The notes under the pieces were generated by a model that did not search any database, was not told the origin of the DNA, and worked only from the letters and a program-made list of their open reading frames with translations. Source: Paraconiothyrium sp. Pb-2020 (Eukaryota; Ascomycota; Dothideomycetes; Pleosporales; Didymosphaeriaceae). From it: a DNA stretch of 64,000 nucleotides. Both the position numbers and the translations under genes were made by a program. The stretch spans positions 3,949,286-4,013,285 of the forward strand of contig JAJUBI010000004.1 of NCBI GenBank assembly GCA_022419385.1, written 5' to 3'. Positions 48,470-60,194 of this stretch are shown here, one piece after another (within the stretch, counting starts at the first letter, position 1; each line of letters opens with the position of its first letter).

Positions 48470-49107
48470 ATGCGCACCCTCCTCCTCTCACTCTACATAC
48501 CAACCATCCTCGCAACCACCCTCGCAACCTGCGAAACCAACACGCACAGCTTCAACAAAGACATCCTCGTACCTTCTGCCCCTTCCACTCAATGACCTAC
48601 TTACATACATGCCAACTCCATTATAGGTCTACTGCTTCGCCCAAACCCACTGCACAGGGTGGACCTTGCAAAAGCTCCTCTCCTCGAGCGAACTAACCTC
48701 GCACCCGACCGAAGACACCTCTACGTGCTACGCCACCAAGTACCTCTCACTCACATAACGACGCAAATCGGATCTGAGAAAGCTGACAGCCCCACAGCAT
48801 CGATGTGAGATCCTGCTGGTACCCCAACTCCGACGTCAAAGATCTCGGGTGCAAGATGTGGGAGTACGCTTACGTTTACTTTTACCCTATTCCGCAGCGT
48901 ACGCTTACGATTTTGAAACTAACATTGCGGATGGCTAGTCTGCCAAACTGCCAGGGCAACGTGCTGCACGTGCCTGCAGCGAATACGGATGCGAGGTGGT
49001 TTATGAGGGACTTCAGTCGCGTTGCGCCAGGGTGGAATGGGCGGATCAAGAGCGTAAAGTGCTTTAGGATGAATGCGGGTTGGGGTTGGGGGGGGGGGGG
49101 GGGGTAA
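48470..49107 (+). CDS. Small secreted cysteine-containing protein, effector-like
   Basis: Three exons (48470-48568, 48627-48739, 48798-49107) give 173 aa. A signal peptide is clear (MRTLLLSLYIPTILATTLA). The mature part carries eight Cys, including CFAQTHC, TCYATNIDVRSCW, LGCKMW, LPNCQGN and VKCFRM. No family is recognised. Both introns have GT...AG ends, and all frames join with no residual stop. The gene ends oddly: after GRIKSVKCFRMNAGWGW the sequence enters a run of 17 G (49088-49104), read as Gly codons, and stops at TAA immediately after. Any change in the G-run length would change the C-terminus. Small size, secretion and Cys content fit fungal effectors or surface proteins, but that is inference. 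Confidence 0.75.
49088..49104. repeat. 17-bp homopolymer G run at the 3' end of a coding exon
   Basis: Seventeen consecutive G directly before the TAA of the small secreted protein gene. Slippage-prone in replication and in sequencing. Confidence 0.95.
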
Positions 49108-52100
49108 AAGTTACTAACACTAGCTGGGTATGAGTGAAGCAGGTATAATAGGTTGGTCAGTAGATGCTATACGGCAAAAAGTTAAAAACTAGATGCAGCG
49201 CGTACAACAGCACTATAAGACAGTTGAGCAAGCTAAAAGTATTCTTGTCGTCGTTGGAGAAGATTGCCAATTCTGGCGTAATCGGCGTGTCTCAAATACA
49301 GTCAGTATAGAGCAATGTGGCTTTGTAGAGGAACAGGCGTATTGTTCAGATACCGATCACAATTGGGCGACTAGATGAAGCGCGACAGGTGATCTCCCGC
49401 GCGTACGTACGTTCTAGAAGACAGATGGAAAGTTTCAAGTGGTGAGGCGCATTTCCAGGCGGTCAAGTGGCCTAAGGGTTGAAACACGGCTTCTGGAGGC
49501 AAAACCCTGAGGTTGTGGCTCTGAGCCGCACCTACGCTCCAAGACCGTCAACCCTTAGCTCATGCATCAGGCTCCGCGCTTGATTACTCTGTCGCTCTTG
49601 GTAGTGTTTGCGTCTTGAGCATGATGAGACTCGCAACGTTGTAGCGACGAACGCTACTTGTCGTGATGTTGTGCTAGTCCTGCCCTCCGTTGAGCAGGGC
49701 ATTCGAGATATTGTAATCGAGTGGCTTGAACATGATGGAAGCAAGGAGGATCGAGCGGCTGATGTCATTGATGACAGGGCTGGTTGCCGTTGAAAGAGGT
49801 ACGAGGTGGCAAGGCGATCGCATGTTTCGGCGAGGAGAACGGGATGGTCAGGGCGTTCCTACAGCGATCTGTATTTGCGTTGTATCGAATAAATATCAGA
49901 AGATTTAGAGGCACGAGCGGAGCATTATTCATGCGAACGACATGTGTGGACACCAACTGAGAGGGTGCAGCCCACGCATCGGGTAGATTGCCTCGGTTGC
50001 GCACTTTGGTTGTGCCTTGACCAAAGCTTGATGCTATACATTCGCATCCCCAGGTCCGAGATCGACAGCACCTCGAACGATTTCATGTTTGAGGCGAAGG
50101 TCGGGTATCCAACACGTGCACGTTCACAGTGTCGGCAGTCCCGCTGCTGCAGCTGCACGATAGCCTCGTGTGACTTCGACCAGTTGCACGTAGCAGTCCT
50201 GAATCGGCAACGGGACCGGCGACCGTAAATTTCCCAAGGCGTCGGGGTACACGCGGACGCGGGGGACGCACGGCCATGCCACGAATGGCAGACGTATTCG
50301 TGAAACGACGCGTAGAAGGATCTTGTATCCGCGACGGAGGCATGTGTGCAGCACCGGTGTATAGTTCGGGAGTTGCTCGCTGTGGCTGATGAGGATATTG
50401 GCTTGTTGGCTGGCGCTATAGCCGCCCCTTACGAAGGTAGTTGCGCGGTAAAGCGTAAGCAGCCACGCTGGGTCCACGGGTTTTTATTGGTCACGTGCAT
50501 GGTTGGGCGCGGGCGGGCGACTGGCAAGCCCTGGAAGAAAACGCGACCCAGGCAAAGGACAGATGTTTCGACGGTCGACGAGCGGGTTTTCTTGGCAAGG
50601 GCTTGAGTTCCTGCGTGCGTCTTTGGCGAGATAAGAATGTGTGTTGGTGAGACGTTTCAGACAAGGTGAGACGGGGAGCCCCCGGTCATGACCAGGCATC
50701 CCGTATTCAGGGACTGAAGCCACAGCCAAAGCGAAATTGGCGCATGGTCGGAGTTCGTTCGATGGAGCAGTTCGATAGTTTCTGCGCCGCTAAGAGGCCA
50801 GATGGCAACGGGCGTGCTGTTAATCGCCGGCCGGGTCGAGCGAGATGCTTTGTCCGACGCCTCTCCTCTTCGCAGACGGCAGCTGAGCGGCAACCTGGGG
50901 CCGTTTGCACGGCGTCCGACCTCGAGCAGCGTGCGGTGGCTACGGCATTGGCTTTGGATCGTCGACAGTTCGAGTGCACCAACGCAGCACCGTGGAGCCT
51001 GGGGAGTGACAGCGAGGCACTACTCGGTGGTATTATTAGACGTCTGCGTGGCTTGGGGCGGCCGGCGCGCGCTGAGTGGCCAGCAGCAGCCGGACGCGTG
51101 CTCTGTAGCCGCCGTTGGCTGCGCATAGCGGGCGGCCACTGGTCAACCGCGCAACCGCTCCAGCGAGCTGCGTGCTGGAATGCCGGTCTTGCGGTGTGCC
51201 AGGCGGGCGCCTGTCGAGCAATGGGAGCGTTGTTTCTCGCCATGTTTCTTCGAGGGCGGGCGGGGGTGCGCCTGCCTGGCCGTCCCGCGATGGCTCCTTC
51301 CTCTGATGAGGACGGCAGGCACGAGCACACACGGGCACACCACCACCGCGCAGCGCATAGCAACGCGCGCCGCTACGGGAAGCAGCAGCGCATTTCTGAC
51401 AGCGTCGAACGGGCCTGGCGGCGCTGCGCATGGCGGCCGTGGTTTCAATTTGCACCCGCTGCAGTAGCTCGCAGGGCTGGATCGTCAAGTGGCCCGCCCC
51501 TGAATCCACGCACGGGCCCCGCCAATCCGGCATGGGCCACCCACTTAACCCTCGCCTTCCAGCCCGCTTCCCGCACTACTTCTGTCTCCTTCCTTCGTCC
51601 CTCCTGGCCCGTCCCTCCTCGCTCTCGCCCTCGCTCTCTTCTCTGCCTTGTGCGGCTTCTGCTTGCATCTTCAACTTGTCCCTTGGACCAGCATTACAAC
51701 TCCTAATCTCGATCCTTTCGAGCGCGCCAGTACCGCCGCTCAGCCCCCAGCCAGTGAAAGAAAGAGCACGCAAGCCGACGCCTCAAGCCGACACTTGACA
51801 GACACTGTCCTTGACCCCCTTCCTGTATTCAGCTTCACCACTTGTTCCATTCGACATACTTTGTGCGCCCGCCTGCGCTTCCGTCGCGGCCCCTCAACTG
51901 CCTCACCCGCCCACCTCGACGCCCCTGTGCCTTCCACCACAGGATCCCGCAGCCACGGCGACTCAGCCATTTGTTAATAGCCCAACTCAGCATTGCCCGT
52001 CGGCCGGTCTTCGATTACAGCACCTCACTACCAGATCTTCACGATCCTTAATCAGCTAATCGCGCGAATTTCTCCACGTCTGCTGCCTAGGCAAACGTCC

Positions 52101-52280
52101 TGTACCATATCTACTTGATCGAGTCCGTTTGCAATCTCCACGCGCTTACGCTCCCTCTCACCCTCCGTGAACTCGCGTCCGGTCACCTCTTCACTTCTTT
52201 ATCTTTTCAAGTGGTCCTAAAGCACCACTTTGTTCAGCCTTACTCTTTGTTCACGCGTTTCGCACCCCGAAAAGAACAAA
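49108..52280. other. Long spacer with a GC-rich block and a CT-rich 5' leader
   Basis: About 3.2 kb. 49456-49532 resembles a degenerate tRNA (see findings). 50480-51500 is GC-rich with long but composition-driven open frames on both strands. 51540-52280 is strongly pyrimidine-rich on the plus strand and probably is the promoter and 5' leader of the Gln-rich protein gene. No other gene supported. Confidence 0.45.
51540..52280 (+). promoter_or_regulatory. CT-rich promoter / long 5' leader
   Basis: Repeated pyrimidine tracts such as CTTCCTTCGTCCCTCCTGGC and CCTCGCTCTCTTCTCTGCC run up to the start at 52281. CT-rich leaders just upstream of start codons are typical of strongly expressed genes in filamentous ascomycetes. 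The role here is inferred from composition and from the biased codon use of the following gene. Confidence 0.45.
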
Positions 52281-53885
52281 ATGAGCATGGACGCAGGCGG
52301 TCTTGCTCAAATGACCTACAACAACTTCCAGTCCGGTGGCCTCGGTATGCCTACTGGTGGTTTTGGATCCCGCGGTAAGGGTGCTTCGCTCAAGCGCCTG
52401 AGCGTTGCTTCTCCTCCAAAGGTCGCTTCCATCGCCGAAAACTCCGTGGAGACGCCCACTCCTCGCACCAGCCGCTCTCATCTCCTGGCTGGCCTTCGAA
52501 CTGCCCCGAAGACCCCTACATCTGCCCAGCCTCCTGCTTCGGCCCCGTACGGTCAGCGTCAGCACAATATGGGTGCTCGCCAGGGCTTTAACGGAGCCCA
52601 GGGCATGCCGCAGACTGCCGTGGGCGCTGGTTTCACCAGTGCGCCCCAGTACAACCAGCAGCATATGATGTATGACCAGGTCCTGGCACCTCCGTCGCTC
52701 CAGTTCGAGGATGGTGAAATCGACCCCAACATCGCCGCCCAGCTTCTGGCTACCGAGATCTACCTCGCTCAACGCCAGCAGCAGCTCCAGCAGCAGCTTC
52801 TCAATCTCACTGCTCAGCAGTTTGGTAATATGAACCTGGGCGGTGGTATGCGTCAACAGTCTTTCCCCAACACGCCCTACACCCCGTATGGCCAACAGTC
52901 CCAGAACGCCTTGATTCAGGAGACTGGCCAGCCTGGCGTCTACCTGGTGTACAACCAGTTGACCGGCCAGTACCAGTACGTAGTGGATCCTGCTCTGCAG
53001 GAGATGGCAGAGCTCCAAGCCGCTGGTCTTTCCAACTCTCCGCCTCCACCTACTCCTGGTTTTGCGCCTTCCCCGCCAAAGTCGAATACCCCGACAGTTC
53101 AGGTGTCGCCTCCCCACGAGTCGAACCCAAGTCCTTGGGCCTCGCGCAGTTCTTCCCCACCGAAGAAATCGAACACGGCGCCCCAGAACTTCGACCCGCT
53201 TCCGCCGCCTTCCGCTAACGCTTTCCGCCGTGGCCACAAGAAGACTCTCTCTTCACTTGCTTTGGATGGCAAGACTGATATCGAGGGTCCCAAGTCTGCT
53301 TTCACTCGTCCCGTCGGTTTTCCTGCTACTCCCAACACCGGTACTTTCGGTCCCGGCCAAGCACGTGCTGGAGAGCACCCGATCCGTCAGCCTCGCGGTC
53401 CGCCTTCCATGGACGAATTGAAGGACAAGCCTACCACCAAGCACGAGGGTAGCAAGAACTTTGCCGCTCGTCAACGCCGACAGGCTGTGAGCAACCTCGT
53501 CCGCGCCGGAGTGGGACGCCGCACCCAGCGTCCCGGTAGCGCCGGTAGCGCCAGCCCAGTGAGCGAGACGGAGATGTCTTTCCAATCGTCCGACAACGAT
53601 ACCGACAGTGTCCGAAGTGCCGGAAGCGGCAGCCTTTCTGGCAAGCAGAGCATCGGTAGCCTGCGTGCAGCTGCCAATGGTGCTATTGGCTCTGAGAGGA
53701 AGGCGTCCAAGGAGCGTTCACGAGACCGCGCTGCTGACCGTTCATACACTGCCAACAGCATCAGCAGTGATGAGGGCGCTGCCATCGGCGGCGGTTTGGT
53801 TGAGATCCGAGCTGAAGAACAGAGGCAGCGCATGCCCAAGCTTGTTCTCACTTCCGCTGAGAAGCGCAAGAGCTCGATGTTCTAA
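52281..53885 (+). CDS. Gln/Pro/Ser-rich disordered fungal protein, unknown function
   Basis: Single exon, 534 aa, from ATG 52281; the open frame extends further upstream but without ATG. Almost the whole protein is low-complexity. A short N-terminal region SRSHLLAGLRTAPKTPTSAQ is followed by a helical Gln block AAQLLATEIYLAQRQQQLQQ, then a tyrosine-containing segment GVYLVYNQLTGQYQYVVDPA, Pro-rich stretches, and a basic, phosphosite-like C-terminus ending SAEKRKSSMF. I believe it belongs to a widespread Pezizomycotina family but cannot name it. Codon use is biased to C-ending and GGT/CGC-type codons compared with neighbours, and the leader is CT-rich, both suggesting high expression. No membrane or enzymatic domain. 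An RNA- or polysome-associated role is only a guess. Confidence 0.85.
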   Translation: MSMDAGGLAQMTYNNFQSGGLGMPTGGFGSRGKGASLKRLSVASPPKVASIAENSVETPTPRTSRSHLLAGLRTAPKTPTSAQPPASAPYGQRQHNMGARQGFNGAQGMPQTAVGAGFTSAPQYNQQHMMYDQVLAPPSLQFEDGEIDPNIAAQLLATEIYLAQRQQQLQQQLLNLTAQQFGNMNLGGGMRQQSFPNTPYTPYGQQSQNALIQETGQPGVYLVYNQLTGQYQYVVDPALQEMAELQAAGLSNSPPPPTPGFAPSPPKSNTPTVQVSPPHESNPSPWASRSSSPPKKSNTAPQNFDPLPPPSANAFRRGHKKTLSSLALDGKTDIEGPKSAFTRPVGFPATPNTGTFGPGQARAGEHPIRQPRGPPSMDELKDKPTTKHEGSKNFAARQRRQAVSNLVRAGVGRRTQRPGSAGSASPVSETEMSFQSSDNDTDSVRSAGSGSLSGKQSIGSLRAAANGAIGSERKASKERSRDRAADRSYTANSISSDEGAAIGGGLVEIRAEEQRQRMPKLVLTSAEKRKSSMF

Positions 53886-55232
53886 GTCATTCTAGGCTGA
53901 AAACTCGCACCATTTTCATGGGACGCCCCCGGGTATCTCTTGTTCATACTTCTATCGCGTCATGTTTGACGCTCCCACGTTACGGCCACTCACGACTTGT
54001 TTCTTTGCTCTTTTGTCATTGTTCGGTTCGTGCATCTCGGGGGGTTCGGTTGCCTGTCTGAATTACTTGCGTTTTGCTTTTTCATACCATTACCATTCGT
54101 CGCCTCTTTAGCCGTGCAGCATACTTGTATGCCATTGCTGCTGAGGTTCCTCTTATCGAACTTTCTGTTTCCACAATATGCGAACTGTTTTAATGAGCAT
54201 GTGGATGGCTTTTCTCCAGTTTCGGCGAAGATTGGAAGGACAACACATGTTCGGTTCGGGAGTTGACTTCACATCCAACGAGCACCTTAGCCTGTGGCTG
54301 GTACTCCTTGCATTCGCTTGCATTTGTTTTTCTCGAAGAGAGTCAGAAGAACATGATAACTCCATAGCCACGCCTTTCACGGGACGATGGCATGGCATTC
54401 GTTAGGACGAAGATATGAGTGGCTCATGTAGGATGACTACCTGAATGCATTACACTCATCAAAACAAACCAGCTCCTCTGCACTTGTGAAGTAGCGTTCG
54501 TGATGCTCGAAACTATACGACGTTCCATTCCATCTTACTGCCAGGCACGCCAGCCGACACCGACACGCTGGTGCCAGCAGAGTCTTTGTACGCGATGGGG
54601 CTGTCCGCGATCTCGATCTTGTGTTGGCAACCCTATGCTCCACGCGTTCGTTTAACGTCGGTTAACGTTGATCTGTGACGATCGTCCAACGTTGCGGTGA
54701 ACTTATCGATAGACCCCTGGTGATGGGAGCTCTAGCGTAGGTGCGATCGCTGTTAGCCGTTGGCACTGCCCGTCGGGGCCACCTGCCGACTGTGGGAGTC
54801 TGGCTGAATATTGCTATGCAACAACACAACCATTTTGCTGTACAAGAGAGTGCTCCTACTATCTGCGACGAGTTCGATGTAACGATTTGAGCATAGTTGC
54901 AGCCCCAGGCTACAGCCTGCAAACACCAGATAGCTCCAACAGGACCGGCGAGCATGAGATCTGACGGCTGAGCGAGGACGCCATACGCTGTACAGCAACA
55001 GCGACGCTTTAATCAGCGACCGTGCACATTTCCGGCGGCTGAGGGCTTTACCTGCAGACGAGGCGCATGCGAGCATGCAAGGAGATCTTCAGCCTCGTGA
55101 CATCCTGATGCCGCTCAGCCTCAGCCTCGTCGCCTTTAATGACGCCTCTCACCCAAGGCAGCATGGCTTCCAGTAGGAACTGTTCTCTGCTTTACACCGA
55201 GTCCTACTCGTTAATCCTGGAATCTCCCGATT
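53886..55232. other. Spacer holding copy 1 of a short direct repeat
   Basis: The left part is 3' region of the Gln-rich gene. A roughly 55-bp element at 54700-54757 recurs at 60346-60405. No gene seen. Confidence 0.5.
54700..54757 (+). repeat. Direct repeat copy 1 (upstream of the kinase-ankyrin gene)
   Basis: Shares ACTTATCGATAGACCC, then GGGAGCTCTAGCG and TAGGTGCG, in the same order and spacing with 60346-60405, apart from a 3-bp gap and a few changes. It lies about 480 bp upstream of the start at 55233. Confidence 0.85.
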
Positions 55233-58200
55233 ATGGCCAGTAATGAGGAACGATACGAAACGCCGTCTGCAGAGGACTATTTCTCTGACAACACGCGGGG
55301 CCGCAAAGAGCGTGACCATGTACGACAATCAGGAGCCACATCCGGCACGGTCAAGGCGAAGCGTAAATCGTGTATCTGGAGAAGAAAGACAAAGACAACT
55401 AGCTTTGGCCAGAAGATGCTACGAGTAGCTCGACAGCTCAGCGAAGCCGAATTGGATGCACAGCTGGATCGCCTTGGCATTCCAGGCCCAGATGATCCTG
55501 CCGATATGCTCCCAGTCGTCCGCGACGGCGTCTTTCCGTACATCAGCGAGCTACTCAGACAATATGGCCAAGGTGAATGGGCTCTACGACCCAGGACGTT
55601 TCTTATCCTGAGGCGGCTCGGCTGTGTGAAGACAATGGAAGATTTCATCGCCATGAAGAGGACCGACGCCTTCCTTCCCTACGACGATCGAAACCTACCA
55701 GATTTTATCAAGGGCGCCGAAATCAGGGCTAAATTTCTCAAGTGTCAACGTTTGGTACTCTCAAACAAGCATCTCAATGATCTTGAAAAGGAAGGGAGCG
55801 CACATCAGAACTTTACCCGCAACGCAGATGACTACTTCTCCTTCGTAAAGCTCCTAGGACAAGGTGGATCCGGCACAGTTGATCATGTGTATGGGACTTT
55901 CAGCTTGAAGAACTTTGCACGGAAGCGGTTGCACCGCGGTATCTCGGCTTTGCAAGATGAACAGGCATTGGGAAGGTTCGAAAACGAGCTGACGGCGTTG
56001 AAAGCCGCGTCACACCGACACCTTGTAAAGCTGGTCTCTTCATATACCGATCCTACCTATGTCGGGATCATAATGCGGCCAGTTGCCGATGAAGACCTCA
56101 AATCGTACTTAAGAAGACAATTCGCAAGCGAAATTGATATAAAAGCCAGGAAACAATGCATACAGACCTTTTTTGGATGTCTTTCGAAGGCGTTGGAATA
56201 CCTACATCGAAACCGGATTCACCACAAGGATATAAAGCCACAGAATGTTCTCGTTAAGAATACAGAGGTCTATCTCACGGATTTTGGAACCGCACGAACT
56301 CTAGGGGAGCTTAGTCGGAGCCTCTCGACGGGCCGCGTGGAAGAGGTAAATAATCACTGATTCCTAAAATGCCCAACCCAGGAAGCAAAACCCCTGATTT
56401 GTGATACTTTCTGAGTCTTCATCGTGACCTTGCAGCTTTGAAGTCACCTGGCTGATTGTATCCTGCTGCTTTTAGGCAACTTTGCGGTATTGTGCACCCG
56501 AAGTCGCGGATCAAGCGGTGAGTCGACTCTCTGAATCTTCTTGCGCATTTCCTGACACTGTGTAGCCCCGCGGAAAACAGAGTGACATATGGTCCATGGG
56601 ATGTGTCTTCTTGGAGATGGCCACAGTACTCAATGATCGTACACTCGAAGAAATGGAGTCCTTCTACACCGCGAATGGAACCACTTCGTTGGGCTACTGG
56701 AGAAACGAAGAAGCAACCGCCGGCTGGATTGAAACTCTCACAAATGAAGGCTCCTCACAAGACACCAAGGTACCGTTGCAGTGGGTACAGTTGATGCTGT
56801 GCGATGATCAGTCCAATCGTCCCACGGCGTCTCAATTAGTTGCCAAAATTGCGGATGCACCAAGCGATCAACGATTCTTTTGCTTCCATTGTCTGGAGGA
56901 CCATCAAGACGTTGCTGCGCAAACCTTTGCAAACGATCGAATGGCATCATCGGATGTTGTCACTGGGGCACTTCTAGAATCATACATCCAGAAGAGTTTC
57001 GGTTTCCACCAAAACGATGCCCACGGCTCTGCACATGGCGACGATGACGATACCATCACAGCAAAGATGCTTGAGGATGCTAGTGCAGTGGCGGTCCCTG
57101 TTGACGACACGGCAGTCGATGACGAAGAATCTGAGAGCGATGTATCATCTGGTGATACCAAAATACCTTCGACAGCCGGCGCGGGAAACCTCTCACATAG
57201 TCCACTGGGAAATGACAGGCCCAGATCTGCTGAAGGAGTTGCACTGTTGCAGCCATATGAAGCAAAAGTTGATGAACAAACAACTACTTTTGCTTCTATT
57301 CCAACTGCTTACAAGCCCAGTTCCGACGGAGAATCAGAGCATGCCCCCCAAGGCGAGAGCAAAAGAGTAACATTTAATGCCAACAACCATGAAAAGCCGT
57401 CACTGCCTTCCGCACGGTTCTCCGCTCTTCCAGAAAATCAAAGGCCTGAGCCATCCCGATCATTCAGTGAGACTGTTGGCTTGGACGACATGCCAATTGT
57501 ACCTCCAGAGCCGCTTGTTCCTCCACCACTTGACCTGAGGAATGGCTATACTCCTCCAAAATCTACGCTAGTGCCTTCGTATGTTCTAGCCGGGTCTAAT
57601 CGATTCACTATGCAAGAAATCAGGGCATGTGATCCTACTCTCGGAAGCTTCCACCTGTTTGTGTATGGGCGCTTGATGTTTCCCAGCGCTCTGCGAGCAT
57701 TAGCGGCCCGCTCAATAGAAGGGGTATACTCTCCGATACATCAGAGGCGCCTAGTCCCATCTACTGCTGATTGGGGTGGCGCGAACCTTTCCGTCAAACA
57801 TGCAGCTGAGGTTATGACGCCTGCAAGTCTGGAAGAATTTGATGTATGGCGTCCGGCAGGTTTGAACTGCGCTGCAATTCAGGAGTCGTCCATGACAAAG
57901 AACATACTCGAGAAAAGAGATAGACGAAGGCTTTCATTTCTGAAACCTCATCCTCCAGGGGAAGTGACAGGTTTTGTGATTAAGGGTGTAACCGAAGAAG
58001 CCCTCAGGTATTGCGACCTGGTCTTCACGCAATGCTCGCCTACTGGAGATGTCAAGTCGAATGAGAAGGATAAGATTAAATCCAATATCGATGCACTCCT
58101 TCATAGGAAGCTAGTCATGGTGGACATACAGCTCACCACGGGCGACCATCGCTCTGTACCAGCTTATACGTATGTATGGTCTCGAGGCGAAAGCCAGCTC

Positions 58201-60194
58201 TATCACCCATGGCGTCCAGAGGATTTCGTACGAGGACGTAGTTTCGAGCCGTTTTGTAATACCGAAGGGCAAAAATGGAGAGCAGAAGAAATGTCGCTTG
58301 CAGAATCGATGAAGATCAACTACGCGCTAGCGGGCGATGATCTTCTCAGTGCGATTATGTCTAACGATGCTCCAAAACTGAACGATCTGTTAGAGAATCA
58401 TTACATGGGTGTCGACTCGCATTGCCGGAAGTATGGGACTCCACTACAAGCTGCCGTTGCGAATGGTAACCAAGACATGGTTCAACTCCTCCTAGAATAC
58501 GGCGCCGACTCGAGTGCAAGAGGCGGCAAATACGGCACCCCCCTTATAGCTGCGACAATTGGCAGTAGGAAACACATCACGCGCCTTCTCCTAGACGCTA
58601 GGGCTGATGTGTTCGCTTCGCATACCAAACACGTCAATGCTCTCTACCAAGCAGTAGGTCACGGAGACTGGGCCATCGCAAGCATGCTGCTAGAGGCGGG
58701 CGCTTGGCTCAGCAAGGATTATGGAGAGATCAAGGATCTTGCAGTTGAGCAAGGCGATCGAGAAATACAGGCTCTCCTTCTCGACTACGACGTCCGCGAT
58801 ACCTCTATGTATCCTCGCTTGGAAGATAAGGCGCGAGAGAAGCCTCAAGGCAAGGTCGAACAGCAAGGGATAGTGAAGACATCTGGCCGTGTCTTCAGTG
58901 CTACTCTCAAGAAATTTCTAGTCCTAAGTTCCCAGCCTGGTAGCTTCCGAGGTCGAAAAGGTGTGGCAATCACACGCGCGGCGCTCGCCGCTGGCGCGCC
59001 CCTGATGATATTGGATCACATCCGAAATGCCATTGATCCAGTCATGAAACTCATTGATACTCTCAAAGCGGCAGACCAACAACAACAGGAAGCCATACGG
59101 AGTGGTGTAGATGGGGTAGGAAAGATAGAGGAACTGGATCCGGATGAGGACGATGACATTGACAAGACGAGAAGCCCTACCATCAATGTGACAAGAGCAG
59201 ATGACCTTCAAGGAAGTAGCCACGCAGCAGGCAGGAAGACCTCCGAGCTACGTGGAGATGAGGATCGATCTATAAGAGGCAATGGGCCCAGTGGAAGTCG
59301 TCGTTCATCCACCAGCTCTATGGGGTCGTCACGTTCGTACGATGAACACTCTCACGAAGCTTCGACTCCCAGGAGATACAGTAGGCAATATTCCCCGGAG
59401 TTTGAACCTCGACCGTCACAGTCTCCAAGAGATGAGAACCACGACCACACATCAGTTCAGATGCAGGAAGAAGGACGCGCCAACACGCACTACCAATCCA
59501 GCGCAGGCAACGTGCGACCCTCCGTAAGCATCACATCTCAAAGTTTGCCGTTACGTTCTCCGCCCAGCTCAAGAGGTAGCCCATCCATTCCTAGAGTTCC
59601 GCCTTTGAGCATTCCATCTTCTTCCGAACGACAAGTTCCTACATCACCATCTATTTTGGCTAGAAGTCCGCAGAGTTCTCAGTATTTGGTTTGTGGCCCA
59701 CCTCATCGACTAGACTTTGCTAACCATCGTGACAGGCCCCTCCAACCACACGTCGTCCACGTGCTCGATCTCTTGACGATCCATACGCCCCCACGGTTCT
59801 GCACCAAAGGCCTCATCTACCACCGCCCCCGTCTCAATCACAAATTCGGAGTCCTTCTCATGTGTCACCTCAATCGCCTTCTTCGGGCACTTCGTACTCT
59901 CCGAGCACCAGGCGTACACCCCAGAACGCTGTCCACCTCGCACCCACCCAATCCGCTTCAGGAATACGTCGCTGGCACTCCGACCGTCGGTCTCGACGAC
60001 CGCCTGAAGGTGAGGCGCCATACGACCAAACACAGAGTAGGCGCAGTTCTGATGCTGGGAGGAGGAGGAGAGAATGTGGGAGGTGCAATGGGCATGGGTG
60101 GTATAGGGAAGTGTTCAGTGATAGGCATGGAAAGGATAGGTCGAGGGATGTTGATTGTGGAGCGTGTGGTAAGAATGGATGGTTGTACGAGTGA
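55233..60194 (+). CDS. Protein kinase - AIG2/GGCT-like - ankyrin - Cys-rich tail fusion protein
   Basis: Exons 55233-56345, 56476-56517, 56566-59688 and 59736-60194 give 1578 aa. The kinase domain is at about 200-460: LGQGGSGTV glycine loop, ARKRL lysine, IHHKDIKPQNVLV catalytic loop, LTDFGTAR, CAPEVAD (in the 14-codon exon 2) and SDIWSMGCVFLEM. A disordered region follows. HLFVYGRLMFPSALRAL near 748 starts a domain like AIG2/gamma-glutamylcyclotransferase folds (to about 960, with GEVTGFVIKGVTEEALRYCD). Ankyrin repeats span about 973-1120 (YGTPLQAAVANGNQDMVQLL, YGTPLIAATIGSRKHITRLL). After a Ser/Arg-rich stretch the tail has CGRCNGHG and CGACGKNG, a possible zinc ribbon. The last intron (donor GTTTGT) is less certain; reading through gives an unrelated tail ending at 60219. 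The kinase substrate and pathway are unknown. Confidence 0.82.

Noticed and set aside
50666..51706. A 346-codon open frame on the plus strand
   Set aside because: Begins with GTG, has a composition driven by local high GC, overlaps equally long frames on the other strand, and shows no domain.
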